From: Puccinellia tenuiflora
Taxonomy: Eukaryota; Streptophyta; Magnoliopsida; Poales; Poaceae
Length of the DNA stretch: 64,000 nucleotides
Assembly (NCBI GenBank): GCA_012064385.1
Contig: QRDG01001837.1
Location: 1-64,000 of the forward strand
Direction of reading: 5' to 3'
Made by a program: the position numbers and the translations under genes. Positions within the stretch are counted from its first letter, which is position 1. Every line of letters starts with the position of its first letter. Shown here piece after piece: positions 11,325 through 21,171 of the stretch. The notes under the pieces were generated by a model. The model saw only the letters and a list, made by a program, of their open reading frames with translations. It searched no databases and had not been told where the DNA came from.

Positions 11325-11878
11325 GGTAGGCCCATGGACCCGGAAAGTAGACCCGCCAAAACCAAGAAGGCCAAAGCCGAGTCGCACATCAAGTCACATG
11401 GGCTGGGCTGGAGACAAGCCGACCAAGGCCCATGCTGAAGAAGGGACCCGTCAGGAAGGAGTCCAAGTACAACCCAGAGTTCTAACTTGGAAGGCCAAGA
11501 CCTAGAGTATGACTCCGTGTCCAAGTGTAACTCGGCGTAAGTTGTAAATCCAGAGACCCGGCCACCTTTATAAGTGGGGTCCTGGACCTTAGATCGATAA
11601 GCTTTAGAGAAACACGATAGTCGAGGACCTAGAATCAGCGACACCAGATAGATCCATAGTCGCCGACTCCCCAGATAGGAGTCGGAACCTTGTAATCGAG
11701 AACTAGTCCAAGCAGTAAAGCCGAAGCAGGAAGTAGGTCTTTACCTCGATCAAGAGGGGCCGAACCTAGGTAGATCCTTGTCCCTTGGCGATATTAACAA
11801 CTTCTACGAACTTTGATCATCAATGGCCCCGCAACTCATCTTTCCTGAGGAAGAACTTGCCATGACAACCCCACGACA
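11325..11878 (+). repeat. Single LTR of Tat-A (left boundary not resolved)
   Basis: The right end is fixed by CCACGACA immediately before the primer-binding site. No second copy exists in the window, so the left end could be anywhere between about 11300 and 11450. It contains a plus-strand TATA box, and the start codon of the gag frame lies inside it. Confidence 0.65.
11568..11574 (+). promoter_or_regulatory. TATA box of the Tat-A LTR
   Basis: TTATAAG within CACCTTTATAAGTGG, about 250 bases before the gag start codon. Tat-B, Tat-C and Tat-D LTRs carry the same TTTATAAG core. Confidence 0.55.
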
Positions 11879-13646
11879 GTTGGCGCCCACCGTGGGGCCT
11901 ATGATGAAAGGAGTTGAGATCGTGGGAGCTGCTCGCCGGGCCATGGAGAAACTCGCCATCGGGCGAGTCTACACTGATGAGCACGGAGAAACCGAGATCG
12001 ATGACTCCGGTTGGACTCCAGAGATGGAGGAAGTCGACGAGGGTTATCATCTTGTCTTTGGAGGAATCAACGTGTTCGTTGGCATGGTTTGCATGTCAGG
12101 ACTTCGTGCTAACTCGGCGGAATCAGTATCAGAGCCTACAGCCATTGTTGAGTCCGACGGTGAGGAGTCGGTCGGCACTTCAGAAGTCGGCATCATCACC
12201 GAACCAGAGGAACAACTTGTTGTCAACAATGAAGAGGAGTCGCTGGCAGAGCCATGTATGGAGACAGATTACGACGCCGATTCAGAATCCATCTTGCCCT
12301 TGTTCGAAGATCGTCTTGGGTACGGTATTGAGGAGGAAGATTACGTGGAGTCACCAGTGCGTGCCCGCGTCGTTGGAGTCTATATGTCTGGAAATGGCGG
12401 AAATCAGTTTGATCCAACTTTGCTGACAAAGGAAATCAATGCAAGTAACGCAGCAGAACGGGCGGCTGAGTTAGCCAGTGCTCGTGCTGCATTAGAAAGG
12501 CAACTAGCGGAAATCACAGAGGCAAATCGCAGATTGGCAGAAGAGCGGGCCCGGGTCCAAGTTGAGGCCCAGGTAGTGCAAAATCGCCGAGAAGAACTCA
12601 CCTCAATTCAGCATCGCAGAGCCAGGAGTCGCCTGCGTGATGGAGTCATTGTAAATCCAACCGCTTTGTTCAGCACACCCAATGGTCCAGGCGCAGGAGC
12701 CGGGCTAGGGAGTTCAACAGCTGCAGGAGGCGCCGCAGGAGGAGGAGCAACACCGCCACCACCACCACCACCACCACCTCCAGAAGGACCCGGCGGCAAC
12801 GGTACCAACGGACCACCACCTGAGGGAGGAGTCGGAGGAGGATCAACGGGTGGTATGGGACCTCCACCTGGCAGGTTTCGTACTCCAGAGGGACATTACT
12901 CTAATCCAATGGACAACGTTCATGCGGCAACTATGAGACTAGAGAACATCGAGATACCAGAAGGACCAGTGGGACAGGAGACCCGCCGTGCTATTGAGAT
13001 GCTGAAGACAGCAATGACTCAACAAGCTCTTTATCCAACGTTTCCAGATGCAAGTATGCTGCACTCGACACCGTTCAACTCTGGCACAAGGAGTAGGCAC
13101 GACGAGTCTCAGCCGGCCAATTCCACAAGCGCAAGGCGCCGTGAACAAGAGAGGAATAGGGCAAACATACCAACTGCCTCACGAGCTCAGCTGGTGGTTG
13201 ATGAAGCAAGGCAACGACGAGAGATGGAGGCAGCCAGGGCTCGGGAGGCTGAGAGGGACAGAGCCCTAGCTGGTGCAGTTAACCAGCCTCAGCCAACCCG
13301 GGTGCACACAGAGGTGACTTTTCCTGGTGCTTCTCCTTCACTAACAGGACCAGAGTGCCTGTCAGATGCCATCAGGTCTGAGTCCTTCCCCAGCGACTTC
13401 AAGGAGCCGCGCAAAGTTCCCAATTACGAGCCCAATATGGACCCGACTTCTTGGTTTGGCACATATGAGATGGCGATGAGTATCCGCAATGCCACAGGTA
13501 GTCTGTGCGCCAAATTCATGTACCTTATGATGGAGGGAGCAGCCAAAGTTTGGATGCGTAACTTGCCTCCTAGATCAATCAATTCTTGGGAGCAGTTGAA
13601 GGCGGCTTTTTATACAGAACTTCCAGGGAACATGCAAAAAGCTTAG
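11823..13646 (+). pseudogene. gag of Tat-A, N-terminal and capsid part
   Basis: A 607-codon frame opens at an ATG inside the LTR (MAPQLIFPEEELAM) and runs through the primer-binding site, where it encodes PRQLAPTVGP. It continues through an acidic region (about residues 90-180), a coiled-coil-like Glu/Arg/Ala segment (about 205-270), a Pro run of ten residues (about 315-325) and Gly-rich linkers. It enters the Gag capsid domain near residue 515 (EPRKVPNYEPNMDP, VWMRNLPP). It then hits a stop after an apparent one-base insertion near 13615. The homologous frame continues one base over. The product would be the structural particle protein. Confidence 0.8.
11881..11899 (+). other. Primer-binding site of Tat-A
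   Basis: TGGCGCCCACCGTGGGGCC lies two bases after the LTR end. The same sequence, or a near copy, occupies the equivalent place in Tat-B, Tat-C and Tat-D. I do not assign the tRNA species. It lies inside the gag reading frame. Confidence 0.8.
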
Positions 13647-14452
13647 TACCATAGAGGACTTGGAGCGGTGTGTTCAGAAGAAGGGCGAGTCCGCAAGGCA
13701 TTGGATGAAGCGGGTGTCGGAGATCATCAACTCCTCGCAAGGAGTCCCACCAATTTGAGTGCTAATGGCAATGGAGAGAAATTGCAGCTACAATCCCTTG
13801 AGTTGGAAGCTGGGTCGTATAAAGGAGAGCCTGAATCAAGGCATCCCTCTTACGATTGGCGAAATCATGGCGGGTGCTAATAAGCACGCCGCCACAGACA
13901 AAACAAAGGATCAGGAGGAGGGGAATAAAGGACATGGTGGCAATAGTCAGAACCAGAACCAAAATCAAAATCAGAACCAGGGAGGTACCAAACGGCCATA
14001 TGTAGACAACTCTGACTTGGTAGCTAACAAAAATACTGGGGTCAGACGCAAGGACAACAATTCTCAAGGATATAAAGGGCGTAGGCCAACCACAGAGGAG
14101 GTTTTGGCGAGTCCATGCCCTAAACACGCCAGAAACGGGAAGTGTGGTTATACCTTGGGATAGTGTGTGGATCTGCAACGTGGCAGATTCCCAGGACCAG
14201 GAAATAGGGGCAAAAACAATGGATATAGAGGAAACAATGGTGATGGAGGACCCGACAACCACGGTGGAGGAGCCGGCAATAATCCTAACCTACCTCAAGG
14301 AGGAGGTAACCAGCAGGGCGGGTTCCAGCAGAACCCGAAGCAGCTTCACGAGGACAATGGGCAATATTATGTCACAACTCGGCCACAGAACACGAGCCGC
14401 GGCAGTTATCATGTCTTTACGACAAGCACGTCCAAGCGTGCCAAGTAATTAA
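13647..14452 (+). pseudogene. gag of Tat-A, C-terminal (nucleocapsid) part
   Basis: This continues the Gag protein in another frame (IEDLERCVQKKGES near the start), with an in-frame stop near 13755. A basic Gln/Asn repeat tract (NQNQNQNQNQ) follows, then a Cys/His cluster of zinc-knuckle type (CPKHARNGKCGYTLG) interrupted by TAG at 14161-14163, and a Gly/Asn-rich tail. A TAA near 14446-14448 separates it from protease. Both stop codons are explained by single C-to-T changes. Confidence 0.7.
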
Positions 14453-14472
14453 AAGTTAGAGCTGTTAATGTA

Positions 14473-15123
14473 GTGGAGCCGGCAGTCCCACAGTGGCTCA
14501 GGTGGTCAGAGCAAACCATCACATGGAGTCGAGCAGATCATCCACCAAGAGTCGACGACCCAGGGCAGCTAGACTTGGTGGTAGCACCTCAAGTTGGGGG
14601 CTACACATTGAACAAGGTGCTCATGGATGGTGGGAGCAGTATCAACATCTTATATTATGACACGTTCAAGAGGATGCAGCTGCAAGATAGGCAGTTAATA
14701 CCCACTGAGACAGTTTTTCATGGAATCGTACCAGGGAAGTCAGCCAAGCCCATCGGTAAGATCTATCTTGAGGTTGCTTTCGGCACAGTGGAGAACTTTC
14801 GTTCAGAGATTATGCCTTTTGAGGTAGTGGATCTCAAGAGTCCATACCATGCTCTCTTTGGTCGACCATCATACTTTAAGTTTATGGCCAGACCATGTTA
14901 CGTTTTCTTGAAGCTCAAGATGCCAGGTCCAGCAGGAGATATTACAGTTAATGGCAGCAGACAAATGGCATTGGAGTGTGAACTAGGAGATGCAGCTATG
15001 GCCGAGACAGCTTGTGCCCAAGAAGAGCTCAAATTATATAAAGCAAATGTGGACCCGGAGGACAACTCAGTCCTCAAGAAGCCGGCCACAGAGGAGAAGA
15101 TGAAGTTCATCAAGTCAGCTTAG
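14473..15123 (+). pseudogene. Aspartic protease of Tat-A
   Basis: It is in the same frame as the preceding nucleocapsid. It contains the pre-protease motif WSEQTITWSRADHP, the retropepsin active site as LMDGGSSINILYY, the flap-like HGIVPG motif and the ALFGRPSYFKFMA helix region. It ends at TAG 15121-15123, after which the frame remains homologous to the RT linker. The enzyme would cleave the polyprotein during particle maturation. Confidence 0.8.
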
Positions 15124-15945
15124 GACACCAAGTCAGTGGATTTCACCCCAGGCGACTCCTCCAAGCAGTTCATCATTGGGGCACATCTATCTGACAAATA
15201 GGAAAGCGCGCTCGTCGAGTTCATCCATGAGAATCGGGACGTCTTCGCATGGAAGCCATCGGACATGCCAGGAGTCCCGAGAGAACTCGCCGAGCACTGC
15301 TTACATGTTAACCCTAATGCAAGACCAGTTAAGCAAGGTCTGCGCAAGTTTCACGATGACAGGAGAAAAGCCATTGGAGAAGAGGTGGCTCAGCTCCTTG
15401 CAGCCGAGTTCATCAAGGAAGTTTTTCATCCAGAGTGGGTGGCCAATCCAGTACTAGTGCCAAAGAAAACAGGAGAGCTGCGGATGTTCATCGACTTCAC
15501 GGGTCTTAACAAGCATTGCCCTAAGGACCCGTTTGCTTTGCCTCGTATTGACCAGATCATTGACTCCACAGCGGGGTCAGAGTTGCTTTGTTTCCTGGAT
15601 GCTTATTCAGGGTACCATCAGATCAGACTCAAAAAGGAGGATGAGCTGAAGACATCTTTCATTACACCCTTTGGGGCGTTTTGCTATATGACAATGCCTT
15701 TTGGGCTCAAGAATGCAGGAGCTACATACCAGAGATGCATCCAGAACTGTTTCAAGGAACAGATTGGGAGGAACGTTCACGCTTATGTGGATGATGTGGT
15801 TATCAAGTCTCAGAAAGCCGACTCTTTGATAGCAGACCTGACAGAAACCTTTAATAATTTGCGCAAGTACAAGATGAAACTTAACCCTACCAAGTGTGTT
15901 CTTGGAGTCCCCGCAGGCAAACTCCTAGGCTTCATTGTTTCAGAG
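15124..15945 (+). pseudogene. Reverse transcriptase of Tat-A, N-terminal part, split by Tat-B
   Basis: The frame continues from protease with a second in-frame TAG at 15199-15201, then stays open to 15945. It shows RT domains in order: ELRMFIDFTGLN, LPRIDQIIDSTAG, LDAYSGYHQI (first catalytic Asp) and MPFGLKNAGATYQR. The catalytic YVDD box is at 15784-15795. The gene is cut at FIVSE, where Tat-B inserted, and resumes at 30327 with RGIEANP in the same frame once the duplicated CAGAG is counted once. Confidence 0.9.
15941..15945. repeat. Target-site duplication of Tat-B, left copy
   Basis: CAGAG directly precedes the 5' LTR; the right copy is at 30322-30326 directly after the 3' LTR. Joining the flanks at this duplication restores the Tat-A reading frame, which shows the insertion point is exact. 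Confidence 0.95.
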
Positions 15946-16865
15946 TGTCGGGGGGTACCCCCCGGATAGGGTCAAGATGACGAGATATGTGAAGACCCGG
16001 ATTTGACCAGGTCAACGATAACCGACATACCATACAGACTTACCCGGAGTCTGTCGGATCAAAGCTAACCGACGTACCCGGATGTCGGATCATACAGATT
16101 ATATGTCGGAGCCTCCTTTGTTCATCTTATGTGCAGGGAAGGTGAAACCGAGTTATGAGGTATCTGGTATTCCTATGCCGGATCGGGAGAAATGGAGCTC
16201 TATCCCGGTGAACGGTCAAGGCTCATGTCTTGTCCCTACAATCACGGGGCAGGCGTCCTGCCACTAGCACGATGGGACGCGCTGCCTAACCCTTGACTCG
16301 AAGGCCACGGTATGGGGAGTCAGGTCTCCATGCTGCTGATCGAAGCGGTACGAGGGAGCAGTGCACATGACTTGATAGATTGGACATGCCACGTAGGGAT
16401 GACCGAAGCAGTCAGAGGACCGGACGTGGCCACAGTGCGGGCTACGCCAGCACCAACGTCAGCCCTAACTTGTGCCCTGGGCTTCCCTTTATAAGGAGCA
16501 CCAGGGGCTCCTCTTACAGGGACGATCCCTTGCCTCACGCGCATACACTTTAGACATCTTCCACTAGAGCCAACAGAGAGCCAGGGAGCCACCTCAAGAC
16601 TCGGTAGAGAGCCTTTAGTTCATAGTTCTTCTCATACAGCTCAAGGAGCGTTGTGTAGCTCGAGTGTGATCCACCATATATAAACAAACAAGCAGGAGTA
16701 GGGGTTTTATCTCTTCACGAGAGCTCCGAACCTGGGTAAAACCGTGTGTGTGTTCGTGTGTTTCTGTGTGTGTCTTCATACGCACTAGCCCTCCCCAGTA
16801 CCTCCAGCGTCCATCGGCCCCAAGTTAAGCCTACCTATGGCATCTGTCCGTGCACCACCACGACA
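15946..16865 (+). repeat. 5' LTR of Tat-B (920 bp)
   Basis: It starts TGTCGGGGGG and ends CCACCACGACA just before the primer site; the 3' copy is the same length. Its first bases form a 14-bp palindrome (GGGGGGTACCCCCC) that is broken in the 3' copy. The start codon of gag is at 16837, inside the LTR. Confidence 0.95.
16489..16495 (+). promoter_or_regulatory. TATA box of the Tat-B 5' LTR
   Basis: TTATAAG within CTTTATAAGGAGCACCAGGG. The same 20 bases occur in the Tat-C LTR, although the surrounding LTRs differ, which suggests a conserved core promoter. The 3' LTR copy is at 29945-29951. Confidence 0.65.
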
Positions 16866-19368
16866 GTTGGCACCCACTGTGGGGCCAGCAGCGGCGCTGG
16901 CTGGTGTGTTCATCCGGACGGGTTCCTTCATCGCCTCGGGCGAGCGTGTTCTCTGTGGCCTTGTCCACAGGTTCGGCTCGCTCAACGTCGTCAGCGACAA
17001 CGCGGGCTGCTTCGGCAGCAGGCCGTTACCCCGGAACGGCTGCCTCATCGAGTTCGGCGGGCTCACGGTCTACGTCGCCACCGAGGTTCCCTGCAGATTT
17101 CCCGAAAGGGTGCAGGTCGCTGCGGATCCTCCTGCGGTCTGCGCAGCTTGCGGCCGGCATACCGCTCGCCCCACTAGTTGCGCAGAGGTCATGATGACCG
17201 CTCCCGTCGTCGGTGCTGGCGGTGCCACGGCTTGGGCGGCCGGGGCCAGCACCAGGTCTACCAGGGCGGCGCGTCCGCCGCTAGAGAGGCCGGAGAACCA
17301 TCAGGCGCAGGTCGGTACATCTGGTGTGCCGGTGACGCCGAGTCCTCTTCAGGACACAATCGAGAAGTTGGCCACCCCTGTGGCTCCAAGCGCAGATGCT
17401 GCTCTGGCTCAGGCTGAGCTGGAGGAGCAGCGCAAGAGCTTACTCCAGGAGGCTTTGGAGGTAGCCCGAGTCAGGCAAGATTTTGACATCTCTCTCCGTG
17501 AGTATAACAAGGCTCATGGTTTTACTCCAGTAGCAAACCCTGTTAGTCGCATAGATGAGGTGCGTGCCCGAGGTAGAGACCTCAATGCCAAGATTGCTAG
17601 AGATGGTAGAGCCAAATCTAGTAGAACTGCTAGTCATGTGTCGGCGGGTAGGACGAAGGACAGCACTCCCGGCAAGAACCTCAGAGCTGCAGAGGCAGCC
17701 GCAGCCGAGTTACCCAACTTATCCGGTGAAGCTCGTCGTAGGCAGCAGGACCGGGTAAACGAGTTGGTGGCCATCGCCAATCGCCAGAATGAAGCCTTCC
17801 GGAATGCAAACCCGGATGTAGGTGGATCCCGGTACATTCACTCGAATGGTGGTGCCAGTGGCATGTCCAAGGGACAGGCCTCATCGCCGTATGTCGGCGG
17901 AAGTCGTGACCGGAGTGTAAACTCTGGTAAAAACAAACAGCTGTAGGCATATGATCCGGTATACGCCGGAAAGCAGATTGCTGGGCAAGGTCAGGCCGGT
18001 CAGGGAGCCCATGGACCCGCTCCGGGCAGGCAAGGAGTTAGCCGGGTTAACCCGGCAAATCAGGGTCAGCCACCTCGGTATCCGGCACCTAATCAACCTT
18101 GGCAACGACAAGGTGCCGGGTATGCCGAACAGGCCGCTGACCGATACGATGATGGTTACCCGGCCATGGAGCGTGCCGGGTACACAAGATTCAGAGACTT
18201 GGCGGCTGAGGGTGCACTCGGTGCTAGGCTGGGAGCACGCCAGCTGCCGGCACATGACGTCCGCAACAAGCTTGACAGAATCTATCTGTCTGAACTCCTG
18301 GAGGAGCAAGGCCCACCGGGTCCTGCATGTTTTGGACCCCGGATAATGAAGCAGGCACCGGTGCCGAACTTCCAGCTTCCTCGGGGTGCCAAGACGTATG
18401 ACGGCAGTACTAAGCCGGAGGACTGGCTGACAGATTATGTCACTGCGGTACACATCGCCGGTGGCAGCCGCCGATGGGCTGTGCGGTATGTGCCGCAGAT
18501 GCTAGAGGGACCAGCCCGGATCTGGCTGAACAACCTGGAGGAGAACAGCATTGATTGCTGGCTGGACTTCTCTGATGCTTTCGTCAGCAACTTCTCCAGC
18601 ACCTACAAGAGGCCGAATCGCCCTCAACAGCTGTCCATGTGTCGGCAGTGGGAAGATGAGACTGACCGGGAGTATCTGACCCGGTGGAGTACAATCCGCA
18701 ACTCCTGTGAAGGAGTTATCGAGTCGCAAGCCATCGCATGGTTTGCACAAGGGTGCCGACATGGCTCCATGCTTTGGCAGAGACTCCAGAGAGAGATGCC
18801 GGCCACCTTGGCCGAGACAATGGCAATAGCGGACAGCTATGCCCTGGGTGATCCGACACAGCCCTTACTGTCTCAAGTCGACACGGGCAGGAGGTATCCC
18901 ACTCAGGACCGGGACAGATCGGGCAGGCGAAGCGATCGCCCGGACAACCGCAATAAGAGGAGAGATGACAGGCCGGATTACCGATATGGGTCAGACCAGG
19001 TCGCCACTGTCGACCAAGATCAAGTGGATGCCGGTAGTAGCCAGCGTCGGAAAAATGATGGTCCCTCACGGGGCCAAAATTCAGAGGAAAAGAGGCCGTG
19101 CAACGGCGAGAAAAAGCCGTGGAACGGCGAGAAGAGGCCGTGGAATGGCGAAAGGAAGCCATGGAACGGTGACAAGAAACAGTGGGATGATAAGGAGAGA
19201 TACACGTACGAGAAGATGCTGGATGGCCCCTGCAGCTTCCACACCAAGCATCCTAGCAGACCGGCTCAGCACTCGACCCGGGACTGCAGTTGGTATCAGC
19301 GCAAACCGGTGAAAGCTGGTCCGACATCTCGGCCTGCACCTCTCAGGGTGCAAACACTGAGCCTCTGA
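16837..19368 (+). pseudogene. gag of Tat-B
   Basis: A single frame starts at an LTR-internal ATG (MASVRAPPRQLAPTVG) and crosses the primer-binding site. Only one stop interrupts it, a TAG at 17944-17946. After that the frame covers the capsid domain (about 18360-18850: AKTYDGSTKPEDWL, ARIWLNNL, AFVSNFSSTYKRP), an Arg/Asp-rich basic region, and five tandem seven-residue repeats of the form EKKPWNG (about 19084-19190). A variant zinc knuckle (CSFHTKHPSRPAQHSTRDC) follows, and the frame stops at 19368. Protease is found in the -1 frame, overlapping by 79 bases. In Tat-A gag and protease share a frame, so an indel is the likelier cause. Confidence 0.85.
16868..16886 (+). other. Primer-binding site of Tat-B
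   Basis: TGGCACCCACTGTGGGGCC lies two bases after the LTR end. It differs from the Tat-A site at two positions (GCGCC to GCACC, ACCG to ACTG). Confidence 0.8.
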
Positions 19369-20297
19369 ACACCCAGCAGAGGCCGGAAAATGTGAACCAG
19401 GTGGCCAACAACAACAACAACAACAACAACAACAACGCCGGCCCGAGTCGGCAGAATGAGTACCGAGAGCCCCACCAGAGCTACATGGTCTTTGTGACCG
19501 AACCGACGGACAAGCAGAGTCTGAACCGGCGTGCGACGGAGGTGAACGCGGTCATGCCGGCCGTGCCCAAGTTCATGTACTGGTCCGAGGATCAGATCAG
19601 CTGGAGCATCAAGGACCATCCCAAGGTCATGCCAAACCCAGGGGGCTGCGCTCTAGTGGTGGATCCGACACTTGTCGGGCCCAGCATCAATGTCAGGTTC
19701 ACCCGGGTTCTCGTTGATAACGGGAGCAGCATCAACATTATGTACCGGGACACCATGATAAAGCTCAGAATAACCGAGAATATGATGCAGCCAAGCAGGA
19801 CCACCTTCCATGGTATCGTGCCGGGTGTCTCGCATGCACCCATGGGCACAGTTTGGGTCGACGTCACCTTCGGCGACAAAAGCAACTGCCGAACTGAGAG
19901 TCTGCTGTTTGAGGTCGTGGACCTCGAAAGCCCGTATCATGCCTTACTCGGTAGGCCAGCACTCGCCAAGTTCATGGCGTCCACTCATGTGGCCTATCTG
20001 AAGATGAAAATGCCGGGTCCAAATGGTGTCATCACCATCTCGGGTGACTACAAGCGCTCCATGGAGTGTGCCTCGGCTGGGTCACTTCTGGCCGAGTCAC
20101 TGGTGATCGCTGCAGAGAAGAAGAGAATCCATGAGGTGGTGGCTCTGGCCCAATCCGCTCAACTCGGTATGCCAAGTCTGGCTAACCCGCAGCAGACTGC
20201 AACCTTCCAGGCGGCGAAGGAGTCCAAGAAAATCGGCGTCGACGAGTCTAACCTGGACCACACCGTCATCATCGGTGCCGGGCTGGACAGCAAATAG
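19290..20297 (+). pseudogene. Aspartic protease of Tat-B
   Basis: It begins with a run of ten Asn encoded by an (AAC)n microsatellite (19407-19437). Next come the pre-protease motif WSEDQISWSIKDHP, the active site LVDNGSSINIMY, HGIVPG and ALLGRPALAKFMA. The frame closes with TAG at 20295-20297, and homology to the RT linker continues in the same frame. The TAG sits at the same aligned codon as one in Tat-A (15199-15201). Confidence 0.82.
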
Positions 20298-21128
20298 GAA
20301 AGCGAGCTCATCCACTTCCTCCGTGAGAATCGGGATATCTTTGCATGGTCCAGTCAGGACCTGCCGGGTGTTCCGAGGGAGTTGGCTGAGCACTCTCTAC
20401 ATGTCAGGCCGGATGCTAGGCCAGTGAAGCAACCTACGCGGCGTCTCGCTGAAGAAAGAAGAAAGGCTGTGGGTGACGAGTTGGCCAAACTACTCGCATC
20501 AAACTCCATCGTGGAAGTAAAGTACCCGGACTGGTTGGCTAACCCGGTCCTGGTAGAAAAGAAGAAGGATGACCCGAATGCGGCCACTGTCTGGCGCATG
20601 TGTGTCGATTACACCCATCTGAACAAGGCATGTCCGAAAGATCCATTCCCGTTGCCCCGGATCGATCAAGTGATCGACTCCACGGCCGGGTGTGAACTGC
20701 TATCATTTGTAGATGCGTACTCTGGTTTTCACCAGATACCATTGAACCCCTCTGATCAAATAAAGACTGCCTTTATCACCCCGTACGGGGCTTATTGCTA
20801 TCGTGTCATGTGTTTTGGGTTGAGAAATGCCGGCGCTACTTACCAGCGCTGTATGCAAAAATGTCTGCATGATCAAATAGGCAAAAATGTGCAGGTGTAT
20901 GTCGACGACATAGTCATCAAGAGCAAGGAAAAACATACCTTGCTGGATGATCTTAAAGAGACATTCGCAAACCTGCGGAAATTCCGGCTAAAGCTTAACC
21001 CGGATAAATGTACATTCGGAGTGCCGGCAGGCAAGTTACTCGGTTTCCTCGTGTCAAGCCGAGGTATCGAGGCAAATCCGACTAAGATCCGGGCAATAGA
21101 AAACATGAAATTACCGAGATGTCCATAA
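20298..21128 (+). pseudogene. Reverse transcriptase of Tat-B
   Basis: It is open from the TAG to 21128. RT motifs in order: the linker AWSSQDLPGVPRELAEHSL, WRMCVDYTHLNKACP, LPRIDQVIDSTAG, VDAYSGFHQI and MCFGLRNAGATYQRC. The catalytic YVDD box is at 20898-20909, and GVPAGKLLGFLV follows in the thumb region. It ends with a TAA after small deletions around 21125-21145, and the connection domain continues in another frame. It would copy element RNA into DNA in the particle. Confidence 0.88.
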
Positions 21129-21171
21129 GTTTACAAGTTGCCTGGCCTCCCTGAGTCGTTTCCTAGGTCGG

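Noticed and set aside
19291..19302. TTGGTATCAGCG as a second primer-binding site in Tat-B
   Set aside because: It lies in the gag coding region with no LTR end beside it; the true primer site is at 16868.
19290..19368. Programmed -1 frameshift between gag and protease of Tat-B
   Set aside because: The overlap is 79 bases and the shift is -1, but no slippery heptamer is present and Tat-A has gag and protease in one frame. An indel is simpler.
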